DNA from: Phycisphaerales bacterium
GTDB lineage: Bacteria; Planctomycetota; Phycisphaerae; Sedimentisphaerales; Anaerohalosphaeraceae
Assembly: GCA_011053245.1 (NCBI GenBank)
Contig: DRGS01000061.1
Span: 1 to 21,817, forward strand
DNA length: 21,817 bases
Direction: 5' to 3'
The translations under genes and the position numbers were made by a program. Below, in pieces: positions 16,676 to 21,817 of this stretch. Numbering within the stretch: position 1 is the stretch's first letter; every line of letters starts with the position of its first letter. Under the pieces are notes generated by a model. It did not search any database, was not told where the DNA came from, and was given only the letters and a program-made list of their open reading frames with translations.

Positions 16676-16690
16676 GTGGGCCGTGCCCAC
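16676..16690. repeat. Short perfect palindrome at the end of the thiL fragment
   Basis: GTGGGC-CGT-GCCCAC is a perfect six-base-pair inverted repeat with a three-base centre. It lies exactly where similarity to thiL stops. GTGGGC...GCCCAC cores of this type recur as dispersed intergenic palindromes in several planctomycete and cyanobacterial genomes, as far as I recall; only one copy is seen here, so its repeat status is not shown by the window. Confidence 0.5.
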
Positions 16691-16699
16691 GCGGTTAAT

Positions 16700-16757
16700 A
16701 AAAAAAGCCCTAAGCGCCGGGATGATCGATCTCCCATTTGCCCGGGTTATTTTTTTA
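16700..16757 (-). terminator. Candidate bidirectional terminator at the 3' end of fusA
   Basis: CCGGG (16717-16721) and CCCGG (16741-16745) form an outer stem, with GGGA/TCCC and the GATCGATC palindrome available as an inner stem. On the minus strand the hairpin is followed, after a few bases, by a run of seven T (complement of 16700-16706). On the plus strand it is followed by GTTA and seven T that are part of the last lysine codons of fusA. The arrangement could end transcripts from both sides, but the spacing of the minus-strand T run is not classical. Confidence 0.4.
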
Positions 16758-18843
16758 CAAGATGTGGGTTTTGTTCCCGGCGTTTTGCGAGTATTTCTTC
16801 TCCGATCTTTACGGGGACCATTGCGTATCTTGCCATTTCCATTGAGAATGTTCCCATTCCCTTTGTCATGCCGCGAATGACGGTTGCGTATCCGAACATG
16901 CTCGACAGGGGTACTTCGGCTTGGACGACGGTGTAATTGTCGCGGTTTTCAGTTGAGAGGATCATGCCTCTTCTTGCATTGAGGTCGCCAATGACCTGCC
17001 CCTGGAATTCGGCGGGCATTTCAAGTTCGACCGACATGATCGGTTCGAGCAGTCTTGGTTTTGACTTCTTAAATGCTTCAGTGAACGCATCTCGTCCGGC
17101 GGTTTTAAAGGCCATTTCGCTTGAGTCTACAGAGTGGTAAGATCCGTCATCGAGACACATTTTGCAGCCGACGATCTCGTAACCTGCCAGCGGTCCTTTT
17201 TCCATAGCGGCTTTGAATCCCTTATTGACAGACGGAATGTATTCGCTTGGGATCCTGCCGTTTTTGACGTTATCCTCAAATTCATAATATGACTCGGCGT
17301 CTTTGTCGAGCGGGATAAGTCTCCCGACTACATGAGCGAATTGGCCCGAACCGCCGGTCTGTTTTTTGTGTCTGTAGTTAAATTCAGCTTCAACGGTCGG
17401 TGCTTCGCGATAGCTGACGCTTGGGATGCCGACGTTAACGTTTGCTTTAAATTCGCGACGCATCCTTTCGATATAAATGTCAAGGTGAAGCTCTCCCATA
17501 CCGGCTATGATCGTCTGGCCCGTTTCATGATCGGTTGAAACGCGGAACGTAGGATCTTCTTTCATGAATCGGTTAAGTGCCTTGCCCATGCGATCCTGGT
17601 CGCCAGAGCTTTCAGGTGTGATCGAAAGACTGATAACCGGATCAGCGACAAAGATACTCTCAAGTGAATAATTAACGCCGTTGTCGCAGAAGGTATCGCC
17701 GCTTGCACAATCGACAGCGATCAAGGCTACAATGTCACCAGGACCTGCATCATTAACATCTTCACGGTCGTTAGCGTGCATTCTTACGATCCGACCTACA
17801 CGCTGCATGCGGTTTGTGCGGGCATTGCGATACTGCTGACCCTTGATCATCCTGCCCTGATATACGCGGACATAGCTCAACTGGCCGAAAGATTCGTCGG
17901 TGATCTTGAACACCATTGCGACGAGTTTTGCATCGGGGTCACTTGAAAGCGGAACTTCGGTCCCTTCGTTATCGTGGTCGCGTGCATAGGCAGGGCGGTC
18001 AAGCGGACTTGGGAGGTAACTGCATACCGCATCCATCAGCGGCTGAACGCCTTTGTTCTTAAATGCCGATCCCATCATCATCGGGACTATGTCGCGGTTG
18101 ATCGTAGCTTCGCGGATCGTCCGCTTGATCATTTCCAACTCAATATCTTTTTCGTCCAGCAGCAGTTCCATCAAATCGTCATTGAACATACTGATCGCTT
18201 CAAGCATATCGTTACGAGCCATTTCGGCTTCATCGGCATACTCAGCGGATATTTCTTTGCGAACGATTTTTTCGCCGTTGTTACCTTCAAAAGTGAGAGC
18301 TTCCATTGTGACCAGATCGATAACGCCGACGAACGCGTCGCCTTCGCCCATATTGATCTGGATGGGTACTACGTTGAGGCCGAGCTTTTCCGCCATCTCT
18401 GTACGCACACGCTGCGGGTCGGCACCGACGCGGTCCATCTTGTTTACAAAGGCAATACGCGGTACACGGTATCGCTTCATCTGCTGGTCCACGGTGACGG
18501 ACTGGCTCTGTACGCCGCCTACTGCACAAAGGACCATGATAGCCCCGTCGAGTACTCTCAGCGCTCTTTCAACTTCTACGGTGAAGTCGACGTGGCCTGG
18601 AGTGTCGATGAGGTTGACGCTTTTGTCGTTCCATGTTACCTGGGTCGCTGCCGAAGTAATGGTGATCCCTCGCTCACGTTCAAGCTCCATGAAGTCCATC
18701 GTCGCTCCGCCATTGGTGCCGTGTACTTCCTGGACCCTGTGTATGCGGCCTGCGTAATATAAGATTCGCTCGCTTAGCGTTGTTTTGCCGGAGTCGATGT
18801 GTGCTGATATACCAATGTTTCTGATTTTAACAATATTTTCCAT
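16747..18843 (-). CDS. fusA: Elongation factor G, spdEFG1/mitochondrial EFG1-like
   Basis: A ribosomal translocase: a GTPase that moves tRNA and mRNA through the ribosome after each peptide bond. The 698-residue protein has the full EF-G layout. The G1 motif AHIDSGKTT is at 14-22, the switch region ends in MDFMELERERGITI (~50-63), G3 is DTPGHVDF (~80-87) and G4 is NKMDRVGADP (~135). A GSAFKNKGVQ stretch follows near 260, then EF-G domains II-V ending ARRGMILSTENRDNYTVVQAEVPLSSMFGYA. The serine in HIDSGKTT together with LSERILYYAGRIHRVQEVHG resembles mitochondrial EFG1 and the spdEFG1 lineage of spirochaetes, planctomycetes and relatives, not the classical HIDAGKTTTTERIL type. In that lineage translocation and ribosome recycling can be split between spdEFG1 and spdEFG2. 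It lies between a thiL relic and intact thiL. The Shine-Dalgarno is weak. Confidence 0.96.
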   Translation of the reverse strand: MENIVKIRNIGISAHIDSGKTTLSERILYYAGRIHRVQEVHGTNGGATMDFMELERERGITITSAATQVTWNDKSVNLIDTPGHVDFTVEVERALRVLDGAIMVLCAVGGVQSQSVTVDQQMKRYRVPRIAFVNKMDRVGADPQRVRTEMAEKLGLNVVPIQINMGEGDAFVGVIDLVTMEALTFEGNNGEKIVRKEISAEYADEAEMARNDMLEAISMFNDDLMELLLDEKDIELEMIKRTIREATINRDIVPMMMGSAFKNKGVQPLMDAVCSYLPSPLDRPAYARDHDNEGTEVPLSSDPDAKLVAMVFKITDESFGQLSYVRVYQGRMIKGQQYRNARTNRMQRVGRIVRMHANDREDVNDAGPGDIVALIAVDCASGDTFCDNGVNYSLESIFVADPVISLSITPESSGDQDRMGKALNRFMKEDPTFRVSTDHETGQTIIAGMGELHLDIYIERMRREFKANVNVGIPSVSYREAPTVEAEFNYRHKKQTGGSGQFAHVVGRLIPLDKDAESYYEFEDNVKNGRIPSEYIPSVNKGFKAAMEKGPLAGYEIVGCKMCLDDGSYHSVDSSEMAFKTAGRDAFTEAFKKSKPRLLEPIMSVELEMPAEFQGQVIGDLNARRGMILSTENRDNYTVVQAEVPLSSMFGYATVIRGMTKGMGTFSMEMARYAMVPVKIGEEILAKRREQNPHLVKK

Positions 18844-19152
18844 TTTTCTTTGCTACTCTTTCTTTTACTCGAACAATGTTTAGGTACACTCTCCACCCGC
18901 TAATATAGTAATCTCAATCCTTCGGTATGCTACGTTTGATTACAGGTGAGTCTAAGCGTGTTATATCTTCCATGAACTACAAGAGCATAATACTATATCA
19001 CAGTTATCGGGTGTAATGCAAGTAAAAAATACTTATTTCAAAAAAAATAGTAAAAATATCGTTAGATTTGGGCTTATCGATCGGTATTTGCGGTATTTGT
19101 GGTTTTGATCTAATGACTTGTAATCCTGCTTGAAACCATTAGAATGATGATC
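18844..19152. other. Intergenic region between divergent fusA and thiL
   Basis: About 310 AT-rich bases without a convincing reading frame. It holds the possible fusA promoter (18992-19021) and, nearer thiL, several A/T runs (for example around 19021-19055). No TPP-type riboswitch core or tRNA fold is visible. A plus-strand promoter for thiL is not clear; the best candidate, TTGCGG then 17 bases then TAATGA, is weak. Confidence 0.6.
18992..19021 (-). promoter_or_regulatory. Possible promoter for fusA
   Basis: On the minus strand TTGCAT (19016-19021) and TATAGT (18992-18997) are separated by 18 bases. The start would lie near 18985, leaving a ~140-base untranslated leader before the fusA ATG at 18843. 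It is the best match in this intergenic stretch, but the boxes are imperfect. Confidence 0.4.
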
Positions 19153-20085
19153 ATGAGTACTAATGAAGACAATATTACCGATTGGTTCGCCGCCCAAGGC
19201 CAGGCGGCGCCGGGGCTGGATCGTTTTCCTATCGGGATCGGGGATGATATGGCTCAGGTTTCGCTTTCGGGCGATGCGTCCGTGCTTGTTACTACGGATA
19301 TGCTATTAGATGGCAGTCATTTCGACTTGAATACCACGAGTATCACCCAAGCTGCATATAAGGCAATGTCTGCCAGTCTCAGCGATTGTGCGGCTATGGC
19401 GACGGTTCCTTTGTGTGCGGTTGCAGCCGTGGGGTTGCCTGATGGTTTCGGCGAAGAGCAGCTAAAGGAACTTCACGCGGGTATTGTCCGGTCAGGCAGG
19501 GCGTTTGATTGTACTTTGATCGGCGGTGATATTACGAAGTGGAAAGGCCCGGGCAAGCTTGCTATTTGCGTTACTATGCTGAGTAAGCCCTCGCCCCATC
19601 ATCCGCCCGTTCGGCGCGATGGCGCAAAGGACGGCGACGTTATATGCGTTACCGGAACGCTGGGCGGATCGTTAGCGGGGAAGCATTTGGCATTTACCCC
19701 GCGAGTGAATGAAGCCCTTGCCCTTACGAAGATAACCGTTATAAACGCTATGATCGATATAACCGACGGGCTAAGCAGTGACCTTAATAGGATATGCAGC
19801 AAGTCGCAGGTCAGTGCCGTGATAGAGGCGGCTGCGATACCTCTATCGGACGAAGCGAAAAATGCGGCGGATCCGCTAAAGGCAGCTTTAAATGACGGTG
19901 AGGATTTTGAATTGCTGTTTACGCTTAGCGCGGATGGCTATGAGCGACTTTGCGAAAAATGGGATAACGCAACGGCAATCACGAAGATCGGAACGGTAAC
20001 GGCAGCCGAGGCTGAGCGGATGCGGATAATAGGCTCTGACGGGCAGGGGAGTATATTGGAACCGGGAGGGTTTGACCATTTATGA
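19153..20085 (+). CDS. thiL: Thiamine-monophosphate kinase
   Basis: It phosphorylates thiamine monophosphate to thiamine diphosphate with ATP, the last step of cofactor synthesis, in the cytosol. Family motifs are all present: GIGDDMA (~28-34), [11 protein letters not shown] (~47-57), [13 protein letters not shown] (~70-82), GGDITKW (~122-128), [12 protein letters not shown] (~160-171), [12 protein letters not shown] (~197-208) and [11 protein letters not shown] (~247-257). The length of 310 residues is normal. Three in-frame ATGs occur at 19144, 19147 and 19153 and none has a clear Shine-Dalgarno. I chose 19153 because the duplicated fragment at 16620 begins with the same ATGAGTA, so sequence conservation runs from this codon. 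It overlaps tsaE by four bases (ATGA), indicating translational coupling. The thiL-tsaE pairing is seen in other bacteria. Confidence 0.95.
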   Translation: MSTNEDNITDWFAAQGQAAPGLDRFPIGIGDDMAQVSLSGDASVLVTTDMLLDGSHFDLNTTSITQAAYKAMSASLSDCAAMATVPLCAVAAVGLPDGFGEEQLKELHAGIVRSGRAFDCTLIGGDITKWKGPGKLAICVTMLSKPSPHHPPVRRDGAKDGDVICVTGTLGGSLAGKHLAFTPRVNEALALTKITVINAMIDITDGLSSDLNRICSKSQVSAVIEAAAIPLSDEAKNAADPLKAALNDGEDFELLFTLSADGYERLCEKWDNATAITKIGTVTAAEAERMRIIGSDGQGSILEPGGFDHL

Positions 20086-20537
20086 AAGAGCAAACGGAAA
20101 ACAAGGCATGGGAAGTAATAACCGATTCGCCTGCGGAGACGATAGCGTTGGGTGAAAGGATCGGATCGCAGCTCAAGGGCGGTGAGGTCATCGCGCTGAT
20201 CGGCAATCTCGGTACCGGCAAGACGCACCTTATTAAAGGGATCGCCAAAGGAGCAGGCGCCGCAGATCAGAGTAGCGTCAACAGTCCGACGTTCGTGCTG
20301 GTAAACGAATACTCATCGGAGGCAGGGGGCCTGGAGTTGTATCATATAGATGCGTATCGGATCGATTCCGTTGCCGAGTTTGAGGCCCTGGGCTTCGATG
20401 ACTTTTGCTATCCGACGTCGGTGGTGCTGATCGAATGGGCCGATAAAATATTGCCGGTTCTAAAGAACGTAGATCACATTACGATACGTTTATCGCACGT
20501 CACCGAGAACCAGCGGAAAATCAGTTTTAAGTGTTGA
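20082..20537 (+). CDS. tsaE: tRNA threonylcarbamoyladenosine biosynthesis ATPase TsaE
   Basis: A small P-loop ATPase that works with TsaB and TsaD to make the t6A modification at position 37 of ANN-decoding tRNAs. The 151-residue protein has the Walker A motif GNLGTGKT (41-48), the family motif [11 protein letters not shown] (~68-78), [10 protein letters not shown] (~87-96, the usual HxDxYR element) and LIEWADKI (~116-123). It begins at ATG 20082, overlapping the TGA of thiL by four bases, so the two are co-translated. tsaB and tsaD are not adjacent, unlike in some genomes. The three closing residues of the frame are followed by an AT-rich region with short repeats and no classical terminator. 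Confidence 0.93.
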   Translation: MKEQTENKAWEVITDSPAETIALGERIGSQLKGGEVIALIGNLGTGKTHLIKGIAKGAGAADQSSVNSPTFVLVNEYSSEAGGLELYHIDAYRIDSVAEFEALGFDDFCYPTSVVLIEWADKILPVLKNVDHITIRLSHVTENQRKISFKC

Positions 20538-20538
20538 G

Positions 20539-20574
20539 TTTTTAGTGTTTAGTTAGTGGATAGTCTTTAGTTAG
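20539..20574. repeat. Short degenerate repeat patch (TTTAGT units)
   Basis: TTTAGTTAG occurs at 20548-20556 and again at 20566-20574, exactly 18 bases apart, inside a run of related TTTAGT and TAGT units starting just after tsaE. It looks like a decayed simple-sequence tract. Confidence 0.5.
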
Positions 20575-20886
20575 CAACGATATTATCGGCACATCGAAGT
20601 ACTCAAGTTTTTTTCAAAATAATCACCATCTCATTTTGAATCCACGTTTTTACTTCTTATCCTTTCTGTAGCAAATGTGATGTTCATTGAAAACTCAATA
20701 CAGTTTTTTGTACAAGTTTGTGCCGGTTGCCAGGCTGCAACTATCGATACTTCGAGTTGTTTACGCAATCTCGAGGCGAAGAACTAACCGTTCTCCGCGG
20801 CTGTGACGGCGGCATCTACTTTAGTGCATCAAATTGCGAGAGTGATCGTTGAATGTCATAACGCGAAATTTTCAAGGACGGCAATT

Positions 20887-20907
20887 TGTTTTGAACGGTT
20901 CAAAACA
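20887..20907. promoter_or_regulatory. Perfect 21-bp palindrome upstream of the pseudopilin gene
   Basis: Two ten-base arms, TGTTTTGAAC and GTTCAAAACA, flank a single central G at 20897 without mismatch. It lies ~49 bases before the pilin ATG at 20956. The single-base centre is more typical of a dimeric regulator's operator than of an RNA hairpin, and no T run follows, so a terminator role is unlikely. Confidence 0.6.
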
Positions 20908-20955
20908 TTACCCCGAAGGAAGAAAACTTTTTTGTTTAAGTATGGGAGTAGAATT

Positions 20956-21441
20956 ATGAAATCGAGAAAAGGGTTTACATTAGTAGAAATTCTGATCGTG
21001 GTGGTTATCCTGGGTATTTTGGCAGCCATCGTAATTCCTCAGTTCAGTCAGGCAAGTACTGAGGCCCGTGAAGCTAACCTTACCAGTTCTTTGCAGTCTA
21101 TGCGTGCACAGATCGAGTTGTACGCTATGCAGCATCTTGACAATGAGCCCGGTACTGGTACAGCCTCATTCATTCTGTGCATGACAGGACAGACAGATGT
21201 TAATGGTGCTGTATGGGCTACAGGCGTTGCTTATGGTCCTTACATGAGGTCAATTCCTTTGAATCCCTTTAACCAGCTTATGGATGCCAATAGAGATGGT
21301 ACTGTTACTGTCGTAGCTACTGGCGCAAGAGTTGCTGCTGGTCTCGATGTTACTTCATGGACCTATGACACTACAAATGGCGATTTCTATGCGGATGACA
21401 GCAAGGTCTCTCCTGACCTTACTCCTCATATTGATTACTAA
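20956..21441 (+). CDS. Type II secretion/type IV pilus-like major pseudopilin
   Basis: A 161-residue prepilin that is cleaved and N-methylated by a prepilin peptidase, then assembled into a pilus or pseudopilus across the envelope. The short basic leader MKSRKG precedes a canonical processing site GFTLVE (Gly6 at -1, Glu11 at +5), followed by the hydrophobic helix ILIVVVILGILAAIVIPQF. The rest resembles GspG-like pseudopilins (REANLTSSLQSMRAQIELYAMQH), with a C-terminal segment of about 90 residues typical of planctomycete homologues. The DANRDGT element near residue 110 resembles a calcium-binding loop; that function is inferred. The frame is open back to 20803, but GGGAG lies seven bases before ATG 20956 and the leader only makes sense from there. 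A strong terminator at 21504 ends the transcript. Confidence 0.92.
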   Translation: MKSRKGFTLVEILIVVVILGILAAIVIPQFSQASTEAREANLTSSLQSMRAQIELYAMQHLDNEPGTGTASFILCMTGQTDVNGAVWATGVAYGPYMRSIPLNPFNQLMDANRDGTVTVVATGARVAAGLDVTSWTYDTTNGDFYADDSKVSPDLTPHIDY

Positions 21442-21503
21442 GACCAGTCAGACATGTATTAAATCTTCGGCTAGCGACATGAACCGAAGTAAAACGCAGA
21501 ATG

Positions 21504-21540
21504 GAGCTGGCTGGTTACGACTGGCCGGCTCTATTTTTTA
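21504..21540 (+). terminator. Intrinsic terminator after the pseudopilin gene
   Basis: GAGCTGGC (21504-21511) pairs with GCCGGCTC (21524-21531) over eight base pairs including one G-T wobble, followed at once by TATTTTTTATT. This is a classical rho-independent terminator, 60 bases after the pilin stop. Confidence 0.8.
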
Positions 21541-21555
21541 TTCTGGAAAAGAACA

Positions 21556-21817
21556 ATGAAAAATGAAACCAAAAAAATTACAAAGATCGACCTTGCTGTC
21601 ATAGCAGTATGCCTCGGAGTTGTCGCCGCTATCATTATACCTAAATACTCTCTTGCTTCGACGAACGCAAAGACTACCGAACTTATCGGCACTCTGCAAA
21701 CGATCCGCTGCCAGATAGAACTCTATAAGATCCAGCACAACGATCTGTTCCCCGGACAGTTGTATCCCGGCGATAACATTCGGCGCAGAGATTTTACCCA
21801 GGCTCTTACTACACGAG
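21556..21817 (+). CDS. Second pseudopilin-like protein lacking the prepilin cleavage motif (3' end outside window)
   Basis: ATG 21556 opens a frame that runs off the window. Its first residues, MKNETKKITKIDLAVIAVCL, are followed by GVVAAIIIPKYSLAST, LIGTLQTIRCQIELYKIQH and NDLFPGQLYPGD. It aligns closely with the pilin just upstream (compare ILGILAAIVIPQFSQAST and SLQSMRAQIELYAMQH). However, the processing site GFTLVE is replaced by KITKID: Gly at -1 is Lys and Glu at +5 is Asp. Most prepilin peptidases need the glycine, so cleavage is doubtful. It may be a non-cleaved membrane paralogue, a minor pseudopilin with an unusual site, or a decaying copy. A purine-rich stretch with GGAAAAG lies just before the start. 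It lies after the pilin's terminator, so it probably needs read-through or its own promoter. Confidence 0.8.
   Translation, partial: MKNETKKITKIDLAVIAVCLGVVAAIIIPKYSLASTNAKTTELIGTLQTIRCQIELYKIQHNDLFPGQLYPGDNIRRRDFTQALTTR

Larger units (their letters stand above)
20538..20955. other. Long untranslated region upstream of the pseudopilin gene
   Basis: About 420 bases without a convincing gene; the pilin frame is open back to 20803 but those codons look non-coding. It contains a TTTAGTTAG repeat patch (20539-20574), an AT-rich hairpin AAAACT-caatac-AGTTTT followed by T residues near 20693-20710, a possible TCGAG/CTCGA stem-loop near 20753-20777, and a perfect palindrome (20887-20907). The leader could be structured or regulated. 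I recognise no known riboswitch class, including the c-di-GMP types often found near pilus genes. Confidence 0.55.

Noticed and set aside
17974..18762. Long plus-strand open frames (262 and 234 codons) over fusA
   Set aside because: Both lie opposite highly conserved EF-G coding sequence and have no recognisable domains.
18844..19152. TPP riboswitch upstream of thiL
   Set aside because: Neither the CUGAGA nor the conserved ACCUGA-type core is present in the right arrangement.
20720..20746. Possible sigma-54 promoter (GG and GC ten bases apart) before the pilin
   Set aside because: Only the GG/GC core and part of TTGC match; the rest of the -24/-12 consensus is missing.
20888..20910. GGTTCAAAA resembling a tRNA T-loop
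   Set aside because: It is one arm of the palindrome; no acceptor, D or anticodon stems can be built around it.
20803..20955. 51-codon N-terminal extension of the pseudopilin frame
   Set aside because: Prepilins have short basic leaders; the extension contains the palindrome and no conserved residues, and a good Shine-Dalgarno precedes ATG 20956.
1..21817. CRISPR array, transposase, phage integration site or defence island
   Set aside because: No regularly spaced repeats, no transposase or integrase frames and no defence-type proteins were found on either strand.

Overview
The window looks like a piece of a Planctomycetota chromosome, most likely class Phycisphaerae or a relative. This is inferred from gene content, not from a marker-gene comparison. 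The pointers are an elongation factor G of the spirochaete/planctomycete spdEFG1 type, two-compartment Gfo/Idh/MocA sugar dehydrogenases next to a HEAT-DUF1080 fusion, a Tat-exported oxidoreductase, GspG/PilA-like pseudopilins, and a lipid A acyltransferase that implies an outer membrane. There are no rRNA or tRNA genes, CRISPR arrays, complete insertion sequences or phage genes that I can see.

Layout. (1) 1-2280: the 3' end of what is probably an FAD-dependent oxidoreductase, then a sodium:solute symporter closed by a terminator. (2) 2353-3756, minus strand: a DUF362 protein followed by a 43-codon remnant of a nitroreductase. (3) 3766-11656, plus strand: a tight five-gene cluster behind a good promoter. 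It encodes a cytosolic Gfo/Idh/MocA dehydrogenase, a TIM-barrel sugar isomerase/epimerase, an MFS permease, a Tat-signal Gfo/Idh/MocA protein and a large secreted HEAT protein with two C-terminal DUF1080 (3-keto-disaccharide hydrolase-like) domains. Together these look like a pathway that oxidises a glycoside at C3, cleaves it, imports the product and isomerises it. (4) 11694-13905: sppA (minus) and an LpxL/HtrB-type acyltransferase (plus), diverging from a shared promoter region. (5) 13912-16578: argH with its own promoter, then an exported purple-acid-phosphatase-like metallophosphoesterase. (6) 16620-20537: fusA (minus) sits between an orphan copy of the first ~55 bases of thiL and the intact thiL-tsaE pair (plus). 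(7) 20538-21817: a long untranslated region with a perfect palindrome, a canonical type II/IV pseudopilin, a terminator, and a second pseudopilin-like gene that has lost the prepilin-peptidase motif and runs off the window.

The most noteworthy items are the compartmentalised keto-sugar cluster with its HEAT-DUF1080-DUF1080 protein, the interlocking divergent promoters at 3755-3794, the thiL 5' duplication flanking fusA with a palindrome at its break, and the motif-less second pseudopilin. Several gene starts were moved downstream of the longest open frame on the basis of Shine-Dalgarno sites, promoters or conserved starts. These are explained in the entries.
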